From positions 682,001 to 746,000 of the forward strand of contig NZ_DASYGY010000004.1 in the NCBI RefSeq assembly GCF_035999195.1: DNA of 64,000 nt, written 5' to 3'. A program made the position numbers and the translations under genes. The notes under the pieces were generated by a model. The model saw only the letters and a program-made list of their open reading frames with translations. It ran no database searches and was not told the DNA's origin. Source of the DNA: Pseudoxanthomonas sp. Lineage in GTDB: Bacteria > Pseudomonadota > Gammaproteobacteria > Xanthomonadales > Xanthomonadaceae. Below, piece after piece: positions 9,497-17,769 of this stretch. Numbering within the stretch: the stretch's first letter is position 1; every line of letters starts with the position of its first letter.

Positions 9497-9817
9497 GGCG
9501 GGCTTGAGCCCGCCCTACGGTCTGGGACGCGCCGGACGACGATGGGCGACGCGATGATCGACGCGGCATGACCTTTCGTAGGGTGGGCCTTGGCCCACCT
9601 TTTCGCGATCTGCGATTGGCGCTGTCGACATGCGAACGGCACGCCTGACGCCTTGAGATGGCGGATTCGAACGGCATCGCGCGTACGGGTGGAAACGCGC
9701 CCCTCATCCGCCTTCGGCACCGTCTCTCGTAGCACGCGGAGAAGGGAAGCGCGCCGACAAAATGGTGTCGGGCGGGCGAACGCCTGTCGACCTTCGTAGG
9801 GTGGGCCTTGGCCCACC
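9497..9817. repeat. cluster of GTAGGG-type palindromic repeats in the chpC-rsmE gap
   Basis: The 454-nt gap holds no credible gene but three more palindromes: GGCGGGCT-TG-AGCCCGCC (9497-9514, followed by CTACG), GGTGGGCC-TT-GGCCCACC (9582-9599, preceded by CGTAG) and the same again (9800-9817, preceded by CGTAG). The last two also share about ten flanking bases (TCGCGATCTGCG) on the 3' side. The terminal GTAG is the hallmark of SMAG-type REP elements described in Stenotrophomonas. The rest of the gap shows nothing recognisable. Confidence 0.75.
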
Positions 9818-9866
9818 TTCTCGCGATCTGCGTCTGACGCCTTGCGATGGCGGACGTGAGCCTGCC

Positions 9867-10598
9867 CTACAGGTCGCCGAATCTCGACTGCAGCGCGGCG
9901 ATGGCCGCGAGTCCGGCGGTTTCGGTACGCAGGATGCGCGGGCCCAGCCGGAGGCCGGTGAACCCGACGGCAGACAACGCTTCGCGGTCGCGCGGCGACC
10001 AGCCGCCCTCGGGTCCGATCGCCACCACCACCTTGCCCGCGGCGACGTTCACCGTGGCCAGCGATACCTCGCCGACCGGATCGAGCGTCAGCTTCGTCGC
10101 GTCGGCATCCACGATGCGCGCGGCATCGGCCAGCGCAGCGGGCGCCGACAGCACAGGCAGGCGCGCGCGCCCGCTCTGTTCGCAGGCCGACGCGATGACG
10201 CTGCACCAGTGCGCCACGCGCTTTGCCGTGCGCTCGGCATCCAGCTTCACTTCGGTGCGCTCGGCCATCACCGGGACGATCGCGGCGACGCCCAGTTCGG
10301 TCGCCTTCTGCAGGATCAGGTCCATCTTCTCGCCGCGTGCCACACCCTGCAGCAGGGTGACATGCAGGGGCGATTCGTTGTCGACGCTGCGCGCCGCCAT
10401 GATCTCGGCCTGCACGCCGCGCTTGCCGACGGCGGTGATGCGCGCGTCGTAGTCGTGGCCATCGCCGTTGAACAACACGCAGGCATCGCCTTCACGCAGC
10501 CGCAGCACACGGGCGAGGTGATTGGCGGCGGTCTCGGGCAGGGCGAGCGATGCGCCTACGGTCAGAGAGGTGTCGACATGGCAGCGAGTCAGGCGCAT
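9867..10598 (-). CDS. rsmE: 16S rRNA (uracil-1498-N3)-methyltransferase RsmE
   Basis: A SPOUT-family methyltransferase that modifies U1498 of 16S rRNA using S-adenosylmethionine. The 243-residue length is normal. The N-terminal PUA-like part contains HLARVLRLREGD; the C-terminal knot carries AIGPEGGWSPRDREAL and LRLGPRILRTETA, the family's SAM-binding signature. The ATG lies within the last codons of bioA (10-nt overlap), so the two are cotranscribed and probably translationally coupled. Confidence 0.95.
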   Translation of the reverse strand: MRLTRCHVDTSLTVGASLALPETAANHLARVLRLREGDACVLFNGDGHDYDARITAVGKRGVQAEIMAARSVDNESPLHVTLLQGVARGEKMDLILQKATELGVAAIVPVMAERTEVKLDAERTAKRVAHWCSVIASACEQSGRARLPVLSAPAALADAARIVDADATKLTLDPVGEVSLATVNVAAGKVVVAIGPEGGWSPRDREALSAVGFTGLRLGPRILRTETAGLAAIAALQSRFGDL

Positions 10599-11962
10599 GC
10601 GGTGGCCTCGTCGATGGCGTGGCGGGTGACGTCGGCGAGCAACTGCAACGCGTCGTCGTCCACGCAGTAGGGCGGCATCCAGTACAGCACGTCGCCAAGC
10701 GGGCGCAGCACCACGCCGCGGGCCAGCGCCGCGCGGTAGGCCTTCAGGCCGATGCGCGCGGTCGCGGGGAAGGGCGTGGCCTTGTCGCCATCGCGGGTCA
10801 GTTCGAATGCCAGCATCATGCCGGCCTGGCGAACGTCGGCGACGTGGCGATGCGCGGCCAGCGGTTCCGCCAATGCCGCCATCGTGCGCGCGGTCGCACG
10901 GTTGCGCGCCAGCACATCGCCGTCGCGGAAGAGGTCCAGCGATGCCAGCGCGGCCGCGCAGGCCAGCGGATTGCCGGTATAGCTGTGCGAATGCAGGAAG
11001 GCGCGTTCGCGCGAATCGTCGAGGAAGCCATCATAGATCGCCTGCGTCGCCAGCACCGCCGCCAGCGGCAGGAAGCCGCCCGTCAGGCCCTTCGACAGGC
11101 ACAGCAGGTCCGGCATCACGCCGCTCTGCTCACTGGCGAACAGCGTGCCGGTGCGACCGAAGCCGACCGCGATCTCGTCGGCGATCAGGAACGCGCCGCT
11201 GGCGTCGCACAGCTCGCGCACGCGGGTGAGGTAGTCGGCGTGGTGCATGCGCATGCCGCCGGCGCATTGCACGCGCGGCTCGACGATCACCGCGCAGATT
11301 TCCCCCGCATGCTCGTCCAGCATCGCGGCCAGTGCATCGGCGGCGCGATGCGCGCATTCGGACGGCGATTCGCCGTCCCGGGCCAGATAGGCGTCCGGCG
11401 AGGGCGCGAACAGCGCTTCGGTCAGCAGCGGCGCATACACCCGCCGGTACAGCGGGATGTCGCCGACGGCCAGCGCCCCCAGCGTTTCGCCGTGGTAGCC
11501 GTTCTCCAGCGCGATGAATTTCGTCCGCGTGTGCTCGCCGCGGTTGTGGAACCAGTGGAACGCCATCTTCAGCGCCACCTCCACGCCCGCCGAGCCGTTG
11601 TCCGCGTAGAACACCTTGGCCAGCGGCGCGCGCCCCGCCTGCCGCGGCGCCACCGCCAGCAGCCGCTCGGCCAGTTCCACCGCCGGCGCATGGGTGAAGC
11701 CGGCCAGCATCACCTGCTCCAGCGACTGCGCCTGCGCGGCGATGGCCGCGCCGATGCGTGGTTCCGCATGGCCGAACAGGTTGGTCCACCAGCTGCTGAC
11801 GGCGTCGAGATACCGTGTGCCATCGTGACCGACCAGCCACGCACCCTCGCCACGGGCGATCGGCACCAGCGGCAAGGTGTGCGGGTGCTCACGCATCTGC
11901 GTGCAGGGATGCCACAGCACGGACAGATCGCGGGCACGCCAGTCGTCCGCCTCTGCTAGCAT
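10589..11962 (-). CDS. bioA: adenosylmethionine-8-amino-7-oxononanoate aminotransferase BioA
   Basis: A PLP enzyme of biotin synthesis that converts KAPA to DAPA with SAM as amino donor. Features include WHPCTQM near the N terminus, SSWWTNLFGH, DEIAVGFGRTG and the PLP lysine in LSKGLTGG. The ATG at 11962 places the WHP motif at about residue 18, as in E. coli BioA, and gives 457 residues. An in-frame ATG at 11989 and a GTG at 12028 are alternatives with worse ribosome-site spacing. The gene is divergent from nudE, and rsmE follows with overlap. Confidence 0.93.
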   Translation of the reverse strand: MLAEADDWRARDLSVLWHPCTQMREHPHTLPLVPIARGEGAWLVGHDGTRYLDAVSSWWTNLFGHAEPRIGAAIAAQAQSLEQVMLAGFTHAPAVELAERLLAVAPRQAGRAPLAKVFYADNGSAGVEVALKMAFHWFHNRGEHTRTKFIALENGYHGETLGALAVGDIPLYRRVYAPLLTEALFAPSPDAYLARDGESPSECAHRAADALAAMLDEHAGEICAVIVEPRVQCAGGMRMHHADYLTRVRELCDASGAFLIADEIAVGFGRTGTLFASEQSGVMPDLLCLSKGLTGGFLPLAAVLATQAIYDGFLDDSRERAFLHSHSYTGNPLACAAALASLDLFRDGDVLARNRATARTMAALAEPLAAHRHVADVRQAGMMLAFELTRDGDKATPFPATARIGLKAYRAALARGVVLRPLGDVLYWMPPYCVDDDALQLLADVTRHAIDEATACA

Positions 11963-12063
11963 TCCCTTCTGATGATCCTGTTGTCGCATCCCTCCATGAT
12001 ATCGGGCGCCGCCCCTTGCCGTCGCCACGCCCCGCGTGGCGCGCGCGGACGCCGCTCCGCCGC

Positions 12064-12612
12064 ATGAGCCGCCTGCCCACCATCCACGGGATCACCCAGC
12101 GCGCCGACGGGCCGGACCGCCACGTCGAGGAGCTCGACCTTGAATTCAGCAACGGCGAGCGTCGCCGCTACCATCGCCTGCGCTCTCAGGGCCATGGCGC
12201 GGTGGTCGTGGTGCCGATGCAGGACGAGGACACCGTACTGCTGGTGCGCGAGTACGCCGCCGGCATGCACCGCTACGAACTGGGCCTGGTGAAGGGCCGC
12301 ATCGACGCCGGCGAGACGCCCGAGCAGGCCGCCGACCGCGAACTGAAGGAAGAAGCCGGCTTCGGCGCGCGCCGCCTGGACGTGCTTCGCGCCCTGACCC
12401 TGGCGCCCACCTACATGAGCCACCAGTCCTGGCTGGTGGTGGCAAGAGACCTGTACCCCGAGCGCCTGCCGGGGGATGAACCCGAGGAGTTGGAAGTAGT
12501 GCCCTGGAAGTTGCAAGACCTCGACCAGCTGATGCTGCGCGAGGATTTTTCGGAAGGCCGTTCGCTGGCGGCGCTGTTCATCGCCCGCGAATGGTTGAAC
12601 GCGCGGACATGA
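12064..12612 (+). CDS. nudE: ADP compounds hydrolase NudE (Nudix)
   Basis: A Nudix hydrolase of ADP-linked compounds such as ADP-ribose and NADH. The full Nudix box GX5EX7REUXEEXGU is present as GRIDAGETPEQAADRELKEE followed by AGF. At 182 residues from the ATG at 12064 the length is typical of NudE. The stop overlaps the cysQ start as ATGA. In many gammaproteobacteria nudE also neighbours cysQ, so the pairing supports the assignment. Confidence 0.9.
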   Translation: MSRLPTIHGITQRADGPDRHVEELDLEFSNGERRRYHRLRSQGHGAVVVVPMQDEDTVLLVREYAAGMHRYELGLVKGRIDAGETPEQAADRELKEEAGFGARRLDVLRALTLAPTYMSHQSWLVVARDLYPERLPGDEPEELEVVPWKLQDLDQLMLREDFSEGRSLAALFIAREWLNART

Positions 12613-13445
12613 GTCGAATGACCGCGGACCTGCACGAAGCCGTCATCGTCATCGCCCGCGAAGCGGGCCTCGCCATCATGGCGGTGTACGAGAACGCCTT
12701 CGACGTGCAACGCAAGAGCGACGACAGTCCGCTCACCGCCGCCGACATGGCGGCCCACCGGGTCATCGCCGACGGCCTGCGCCGGCTGACCCCGCAGTGG
12801 CCTGTGCTGTCGGAGGAAGCCGCCGACATCCCGTGGTCCGAACGCAGCCAGTGGCCGACCTACTGGCTGGTGGACCCGCTGGACGGCACGCGCGAGTTCA
12901 TCAAGCGCAACGGCGAGTTCACCGTCAACATCGCGCTGATCGAGCAGAACGAGCCCATCTTCGGCGTGGTCCACGCGCCGGTGACCGGCGAGACCTGGCA
13001 CGCGCGCCAGGGCCGCAACGCCTACCGCCGCGTCGGCGAGGTGGATGCGCAGATCCGTACGCGCGCGCCGGCCACCGGCACGCTGAAGGTCGCGGCCAGC
13101 CGCTCGCATCGCGATGTGCGCACGCAGGCCTTCCTCGATGGCATGGGCGATATCGAAGAGGTGTCGCTCGGTTCCTCGCTGAAGTTCTGCCGCATCGCCG
13201 AAGGCGCGCTCGATGTCTATCCGCGCTTCGGCCCCACCAGCGAGTGGGATACCGCCGCCGCGCAGTGCGTGCTGGAAGCCGCCGGCGGCGCGCTGCTGGC
13301 GCCGGACGGTCGCGCGTTCCGCTACAACCGTCGCGAGACGCTGCTCAACGGCGATTTCGTGGCGCTGGGCGACATGACGCTGCCGTGGCGTACGTGGCTG
13401 GCGCGCGCGCATGACGACGACCATGGACGCGCCCGCATCGCCTGA
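12609..13445 (+). CDS. cysQ: 3'(2'),5'-bisphosphate nucleotidase CysQ
   Basis: A magnesium-dependent phosphatase of the inositol monophosphatase family that removes PAP made during sulfate assimilation. The metal-binding motifs are DSPLTAADMAAH, EEAAD, WLVDPLDGTREF and, near the end, SEWDTAAAQCVLEAAGG. The chosen start is the ATG at 12609, which overlaps the nudE TGA; an upstream in-frame ATG at 12591 would add six residues. The 3' end overlaps mazG by 35 nt. Confidence 0.92.
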   Translation: MSRMTADLHEAVIVIAREAGLAIMAVYENAFDVQRKSDDSPLTAADMAAHRVIADGLRRLTPQWPVLSEEAADIPWSERSQWPTYWLVDPLDGTREFIKRNGEFTVNIALIEQNEPIFGVVHAPVTGETWHARQGRNAYRRVGEVDAQIRTRAPATGTLKVAASRSHRDVRTQAFLDGMGDIEEVSLGSSLKFCRIAEGALDVYPRFGPTSEWDTAAAQCVLEAAGGALLAPDGRAFRYNRRETLLNGDFVALGDMTLPWRTWLARAHDDDHGRARIA

Positions 13446-14265
13446 CGGCGGCATCGCGCGGCTGCTGGCCATCATGGCCCGCCTGCGCGATCCCGACGGC
13501 GGCTGCCCGTGGGACCTGGAGCAGGACTTCTCCACCATCGCACCCTATACGGTGGAGGAAGCCTACGAGGTCGCCGACGCGATCGACCGTGGCGACCTGC
13601 CGGCGTTGAAGGATGAGCTGGGCGACCTGCTGCTGCAGGTCGTCTTCCATGCACAGATGGCGCAGGAGCAGGGCGCCTTCGCGTTCGGCGACGTCGTCGA
13701 GGCGATCTGCGACAAGATGGTGCGGCGTCACCCGCATGTGTTCGGTCCTTCGACGGGCTCGGGACCGGTTGCCTCGTTCGCCGATGCGCAGGCGCAGACC
13801 GCCAACTGGGACGCGATCAAGGCCGCCGAACGCAAGGCCGCGGGCGAAGACGATACGTCCGCACTCGCCGGCATCTCGCGCGGCCTGCCGGAGTGGCAGC
13901 GCGCGGTGAAACTGCAGTCGCGCGCGGCGCGGGTCGGCTTCGACTGGCCCGACACCGGACCGGTGATCGACAAGCTGCACGAGGAGATCGACGAGGTGCG
14001 CGTGGAACTCGCCGCCGCTCCTTCGCCCGAGCGCGATGCGCGGCTGGAGGACGAGATCGGCGACCTGCTGTTCGTCGCCGCCAACCTGGCGCGGCACGCC
14101 AAAGTCGACGTGGGTGGCGCGCTGCGCCGGGCCAACCTGAAGTTCGAGCGTCGCTTCCGCGCGATGGAGGCGCTTGCCACCGCCGACGGCACCACGATGT
14201 CCGCGCTGACGCTGGCGCAGCAGGAAGCGCTGTGGATGCGGGTGAAGCAAGGCGAAGGCACGTAG
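13411..14265 (+). CDS. mazG: nucleoside triphosphate pyrophosphohydrolase MazG
   Basis: Hydrolyses NTPs and dNTPs to monophosphates; known roles are nucleotide-pool cleaning and modulation of the stringent response. Two MazG folds are visible: GGCPWDLEQDF, VEEAYEVADAI and ELGDLLLQVVFHAQ in the first, then EEIDEVRVELA and DEIGDLLFVAANLARH in the second. At 284 residues it is slightly longer than E. coli MazG, mostly in the linker, where a GGTCC...GGACC sequence (13744-13766) encodes PSTGSGP. An ATG at 13423 is an alternative start. It is the last gene of the nudE-cysQ-mazG set. Confidence 0.93.
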   Translation: MTTTMDAPASPDGGIARLLAIMARLRDPDGGCPWDLEQDFSTIAPYTVEEAYEVADAIDRGDLPALKDELGDLLLQVVFHAQMAQEQGAFAFGDVVEAICDKMVRRHPHVFGPSTGSGPVASFADAQAQTANWDAIKAAERKAAGEDDTSALAGISRGLPEWQRAVKLQSRAARVGFDWPDTGPVIDKLHEEIDEVRVELAAAPSPERDARLEDEIGDLLFVAANLARHAKVDVGGALRRANLKFERRFRAMEALATADGTTMSALTLAQQEALWMRVKQGEGT

Positions 14266-14538
14266 CGACAGCCTTCTCGGCCTCGCCGTCGCGGCGATCC
14301 TGGCAGGGAGGGCGCACGCAGCGGAGCAAGCTCCGCTCTACGGGGGTTGGCGGTTGTCCTGCCCGACCACCGTTGGACCGTCATTCCCGCGAAGGCGGGA
14401 ACCCAGCGACTTGCCACATCGAACCGAACCGTCGCGGTGATTCGCGTGCGAAGACGGCAGCGGTCGCATCGGCGGACGTGTTGCGTTGCCGGAACCCCAG
14501 GGCTGGCGGCGGGCCGAGGCCCGCCCTACGCTGTCGGC
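14266..14538. repeat. mazG-ynfA gap made of three palindromic repeats
   Basis: The 273-nt gap contains three hairpins and no gene. They are AGCGGAGC-AA-GCTCCGCT (14320-14337, followed by CTACG), TTCCCGC-GAAG-GCGGGAA (14384-14401, within GTCATTCCCGCGAAGGCGGG, a repeat common in proteobacterial genomes), and GGCGGGCC-GA-GGCCCGCC (14508-14525, followed by CTACG). The first and third are GTAG-type repeats in reverse orientation. The third ends 9 nt before the next start codon. Confidence 0.7.
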
Positions 14539-14862
14539 ATGAAGACCCTGCTGCTGTTCCTCGTCACCGCGCTGGCCGAGATCGTCGGCTGCTATCTGCC
14601 CTACCTGTGGCTGCGCAAGGGCGGCAGCGTGTGGCTGCTGCTGCCGGCGGCCGCCAGCCTGGCGCTGTTCGCGTGGTTGCTGACGCTGCATCCCACTGCG
14701 TCCGGCCGCGTGTACGCCGCGTACGGCGGCGTCTACGTCACCATGGCGATTTTCTGGCTGTGGGCCGTGGACGCGGTGAAGCCGACGCGCTGGGACCTGC
14801 TGGGTGCCGGCTTGTGCCTGGCCGGCATGGCGGTGATCATGTTCGCGCCACGCGCCGCCTGA
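14539..14862 (+). CDS. YnfA/UPF0060 family small membrane protein
   Basis: A 107-residue inner-membrane protein with four predicted hydrophobic helices, beginning MKTLLLFLVTALAEIVGCYL and containing RVYAAYGGVYV, W-LWAVD and PTRWDLLGA, all typical of UPF0060. The family resembles small multidrug-resistance transporters but its substrate is unknown. No ribosome site precedes the ATG; a palindromic repeat ends 9 nt upstream. Confidence 0.85.
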   Translation: MKTLLLFLVTALAEIVGCYLPYLWLRKGGSVWLLLPAAASLALFAWLLTLHPTASGRVYAAYGGVYVTMAIFWLWAVDAVKPTRWDLLGAGLCLAGMAVIMFAPRAA

Positions 14863-14878
14863 CCCGGTGGGAGGGGAC

Positions 14879-15181
14879 ATGAGCCGCTTCGCCAGCTTCC
14901 GCGAGTTCTACCCGTTCTACCTCGCCGAACACAGCAACCGCATCTCGCGCCGCCTGCATTTCGTCGGCAGCTGCGGCGTGCTCGCGCTGCTGGTGCTGGC
15001 CATCGTCGAGCGCAACGCCTGGTGGCTGCTGGCCGCGCTGTTCTGCGGCTACGGCTTCGCCTGGGTGGGCCACTTCTTCTTCGAGAAGAACCGGCCCGCC
15101 ACCTTCAAGCACCCGTTCTATTCCTTCGCCGGCGACTGGGTGATGTTCAAGGACATCCTGACCGGAAAGATCCGGTTCTAG
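14879..15181 (+). CDS. Mpo1-like/DUF962 family membrane protein
   Basis: A 100-residue protein with FYLAEHSNRISRRLHFVGS at the start, two hydrophobic helices, WVGHFFFEKNRPATFKHPFY and DWVMFKDI. This matches the DUF962 family related to yeast Mpo1, an Fe(II)-dependent dioxygenase acting on 2-hydroxy fatty acids; the conserved His residues (EHxxRxxRxxH and GHFFFE) are kept. The ribosome site GGGAGGGG precedes the ATG. The TAG stop abuts the repeat at 15182. Confidence 0.8.
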   Translation: MSRFASFREFYPFYLAEHSNRISRRLHFVGSCGVLALLVLAIVERNAWWLLAALFCGYGFAWVGHFFFEKNRPATFKHPFYSFAGDWVMFKDILTGKIRF

Positions 15182-15245
15182 GTAGCGTGCGCCATGCGCA
15201 CGACCACGATATGTCGGAACCCGCCGTGCGCACGGCGCAGGCTAC
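15182..15245. repeat. inverted pair of GTAG repeats between two convergent genes
   Basis: A 64-nt element opening with GTAG and closing with CTAC. The left half forms CGTGCGC-CAT-GCGCACG and the right half TGCGC-ACG-GCGCA (with GCCGTGCGCACGGC fully palindromic). The left 23 nt are identical to those of the element at 30743. It fills the space between the Mpo1-like stop (15181) and the DUF486 stop, whose TAG (15242-15244, minus strand) is part of the repeat's own terminal GTAG. Confidence 0.8.
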
Positions 15246-15583
15246 GGCTCGTAGAACATCAGGAACGCCGCGCCCACGATCAGCGCGAAGGCCGCATAGT
15301 GGTTCCATTTCAGCGGCTGGCCCAGGTACCAGGTACTGAAGCCGGCGAAGACCAGCAGGGTCAGGATTTCCTGGATGGTCTTGAGCTGCACCACCGAGTA
15401 GACCGCGCTGCCCATGCGGTTGGCCGGCACCATCAGCATGTACTCGAAAAAGGCGATGCCCCAGCTGGTCAGGATCACCGTGAGCAGCGGCGCCGATTTG
15501 TACTTCAGATGGCCGTACCAGGCGAACGTCATGAAGACGTTGGAGGCCAGCAGCAGGAACAGGGGCAGGACGCGGTCGATCAT
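15242..15583 (-). CDS. DMT-like membrane protein, DUF486 family
   Basis: A 113-residue protein with four hydrophobic helices: PLFLLLASNVFMTFAWYGHL at the start, SWGIAFFEYMLMVPANR in the middle, LKTIQEILTLLVFA, then WNHYAAFALIVGAAFLMFYEP. This is the DUF486 pattern (distant to drug/metabolite transporters); no substrate is known. The stop codon is contributed by the adjacent GTAG repeat. Confidence 0.82.
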   Translation of the reverse strand: MIDRVLPLFLLLASNVFMTFAWYGHLKYKSAPLLTVILTSWGIAFFEYMLMVPANRMGSAVYSVVQLKTIQEILTLLVFAGFSTWYLGQPLKWNHYAAFALIVGAAFLMFYEP

Positions 15584-15660
15584 GGCGGGGTCGTCGGGGG
15601 AGGAGGGCGAAGCGTAATGCCAACTGCCGGCTGAATGGAAAGGCCATCTTCACGCGGTGT

Positions 15661-15678
15661 CTACCGGTGCCCCGGTAG
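15661..15678. promoter_or_regulatory. palindrome upstream of the response-regulator gene
   Basis: CTACCGG-TGCC-CCGGTAG is a perfect 7-bp inverted repeat 33 nt upstream of the response-regulator ATG. It could be an operator for the regulator or its neighbour, or a short repeat remnant (it too ends in GTAG). No clear promoter hexamers were identified around it. Confidence 0.3.
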
Positions 15679-15711
15679 TTTCACAAACCTGAAGCCTCTC
15701 AAGGAGTTGTC

Positions 15712-16413
15712 ATGCGACACAGTCAGGAAACCGCGGGTCTGGTGCTGGTGGTGGAAGACAACCGCAACATTTCCGAGATGATCGGGGAATATCTGGAAGG
15801 CCGCGGCTTCGAAGTCGACTACGCCACCGACGGCCTGGACGGTTACCGGCTGGCGGTGGAGAACAGCTACGACGTGCTGGTGCTCGACCTGATGCTGCCG
15901 CGCCTGGACGGCATGGAAGTCTGCAAGCGGCTGCGGACCGAGGCCCGCAAGTCGACGCCCGTGCTGATGCTGACCGCACGCGACACGCTGGACGACAAGC
16001 TGACCGGCCTGAGCTCCGGCGCCGACGATTACCTGACCAAGCCTTTCGCGATCCAGGAACTGGAGGCCCGCCTGCGTGCATTGATCCGCCGCGAGCGCCG
16101 CCAGGTCGGTGCCGAAGTGCTGAAGGTCGCGGACCTGGTGCTGGACCCGGTCAGCATGCGCGCCACCCGCGGCGGTACCGAACTGATGCTGTCGCCGATC
16201 GGCCTTCGGCTGCTGACCATCCTGATGCGCGAGTCGCCGCGCGTGGTGACCCGGCAGGAGATCGAGCGCGAGATCTGGGGCAACGGCCTGCCGGATTCGG
16301 ACACCCTGCGCAGCCACCTGTACAACCTGCGCAAGGTGATCGACAAGCCGTTCGACAAGCCACTGCTGCACACCGTGCAGAGCGCCGGCTACCGCATCGC
16401 CGACATCGGCTGA
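15712..16413 (+). CDS. OmpR/PhoB-family response regulator
   Basis: 233 residues: a receiver domain (VVEDN acidic pocket; phosphoacceptor Asp59 in VLDLMLPRLDG; conserved LTARD and KPF) and a winged-helix DNA-binding domain (SPIGLRLLTILM, VVTRQEIEREIWG, LRSHLYNLRKVIDKPF, GYRI). GGAG precedes the ATG. The histidine kinase follows 49 nt downstream and then the MacA/MacB-type efflux genes, which it probably controls; that link is inferred from position only. Confidence 0.9.
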   Translation: MRHSQETAGLVLVVEDNRNISEMIGEYLEGRGFEVDYATDGLDGYRLAVENSYDVLVLDLMLPRLDGMEVCKRLRTEARKSTPVLMLTARDTLDDKLTGLSSGADDYLTKPFAIQELEARLRALIRRERRQVGAEVLKVADLVLDPVSMRATRGGTELMLSPIGLRLLTILMRESPRVVTRQEIEREIWGNGLPDSDTLRSHLYNLRKVIDKPFDKPLLHTVQSAGYRIADIG

Positions 16414-16462
16414 CCCGGCGGTCGGCGCGCGGCAGACCTCCGCCGTCGCCCGACGACTCCGC

Positions 16463-17734
16463 ATGCGCCAGGGCCTCCCCCGAAAACTCAGGATCGCCTT
16501 CATCCTGCAGGCCGTGATGGTCAGCCTGGCCATCGTGCTGGGCGTGTACCTGATCTCGGCGGTCATCAAGCACAGCCTGATGAACACCGCGCTGCAGGAA
16601 GAAGCCGCGCATTTCTGGGAGCTCTACAGCGCCAGTACCGCGCAGCCGCCGCCGAACACGCACAACCTGCGCGGCTACCTGGTGGTCAAGGGGCATTCCA
16701 ACCTGGTGCTGCCGGAGAACCTGCGCGCGCTCGGGCCGGGGTTCCACGAACTGAAGGACGACGATCTGCTGGTGCTGGTGGACGAACAGCCCGAAGGCCG
16801 TCTTTACCTGGTGTTCCTGCGCTCGCAGGCCGAGCGGCTGGCGTTCTACTTCGGCACGGTGCCGATCATCATGACCCTGGTGGCCATCTACCTGGTGTCC
16901 TGGCTGACCTATCGCGCATCGAAGCGGCTGGTGTCGCCGGTCAGCTGGCTGGCGCGGCAGGTGTCCGAATGGGACCCGCGCCACCCCGACGTCAGTGGAC
17001 TGGCCGCCGACCGGCTGCCGAGCGAGGTGCAGGGCGAGGCGCGCCAGCTGGCCGCGGCACTGCACGGACTGGCCCAGCGCGTCACCGCGCACGTGGCGCG
17101 CGAACGCGACTTCACCCGCGACGCCAGCCACGAACTGCGCACGCCGCTGACCGTCATCCGCGTGGCCACCGACATGGGCATGGCCGAAGATTCGCCACCG
17201 CGCGTGGCGCGTGCGCTGCAGCGCATCCAGCGCGCCGGGCGCGACATGGAGGCAGTGATCGATGCTTTCCTGATCCTGGCGCGCGAAGCCGAAGTGGAGC
17301 CGCAGAGCGAGGACTTCGACGTCGCCGACATCGTCATGGACGAGGCCGAGAACGCGCGCACGCTGCTGCTCAACAAGCCGGTGGACCTGGAGGTCACCCT
17401 GCATGCGCGTCCGCGCCTGCATGCGCCGCCGCGGGTGTTCCAGGTGGTCGTCAGCAACCTGCTGCGCAATGCCTGCACCTATACCGACCGCGGCCGCATC
17501 GACGTGCTGCTGGAACCGGACCGCGTGGTCGTGCGCGACACCGGCATCGGCATGGCCGCCGAATCGATGCAGCGGGTGTTCGAGCCCTTCTACCGTGCCG
17601 ATCCGTCGCGCCCGCAGGGCAGCGGCCTGGGCCTGTCCATCGTCAGCCGCCTCTGCGACCGCTTCGGCTGGAAGATCGAGCTGGAGAGCGAACTGGGACG
17701 CGGCACCACCGCGACGATCCGCTTCGTTCCGTAA
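16463..17734 (+). CDS. sensor histidine kinase partner of the upstream regulator
   Basis: 423 residues with two transmembrane helices (about 10-33 and 131-155) bracketing a ~100-residue periplasmic sensor region, a HAMP-like linker, the H box SHELRTPLTV (His223), N box NLLRNACTYTDRG, and G boxes VRDTGIGM and GSGLGLSIV. It is a typical class I kinase that autophosphorylates and signals to the preceding regulator. The stimulus is not evident from the sequence. Confidence 0.9.
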   Translation: MRQGLPRKLRIAFILQAVMVSLAIVLGVYLISAVIKHSLMNTALQEEAAHFWELYSASTAQPPPNTHNLRGYLVVKGHSNLVLPENLRALGPGFHELKDDDLLVLVDEQPEGRLYLVFLRSQAERLAFYFGTVPIIMTLVAIYLVSWLTYRASKRLVSPVSWLARQVSEWDPRHPDVSGLAADRLPSEVQGEARQLAAALHGLAQRVTAHVARERDFTRDASHELRTPLTVIRVATDMGMAEDSPPRVARALQRIQRAGRDMEAVIDAFLILAREAEVEPQSEDFDVADIVMDEAENARTLLLNKPVDLEVTLHARPRLHAPPRVFQVVVSNLLRNACTYTDRGRIDVLLEPDRVVVRDTGIGMAAESMQRVFEPFYRADPSRPQGSGLGLSIVSRLCDRFGWKIELESELGRGTTATIRFVP

Positions 17735-17769
17735 TCCATAACGGCACCTGACCCGTACCACGGGCTGTC

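Noticed and set aside
9421..9817. CRISPR array
   Set aside because: The repeats are palindromes at irregular spacing with partly shared flanks, no uniform spacers, and no cas genes nearby.
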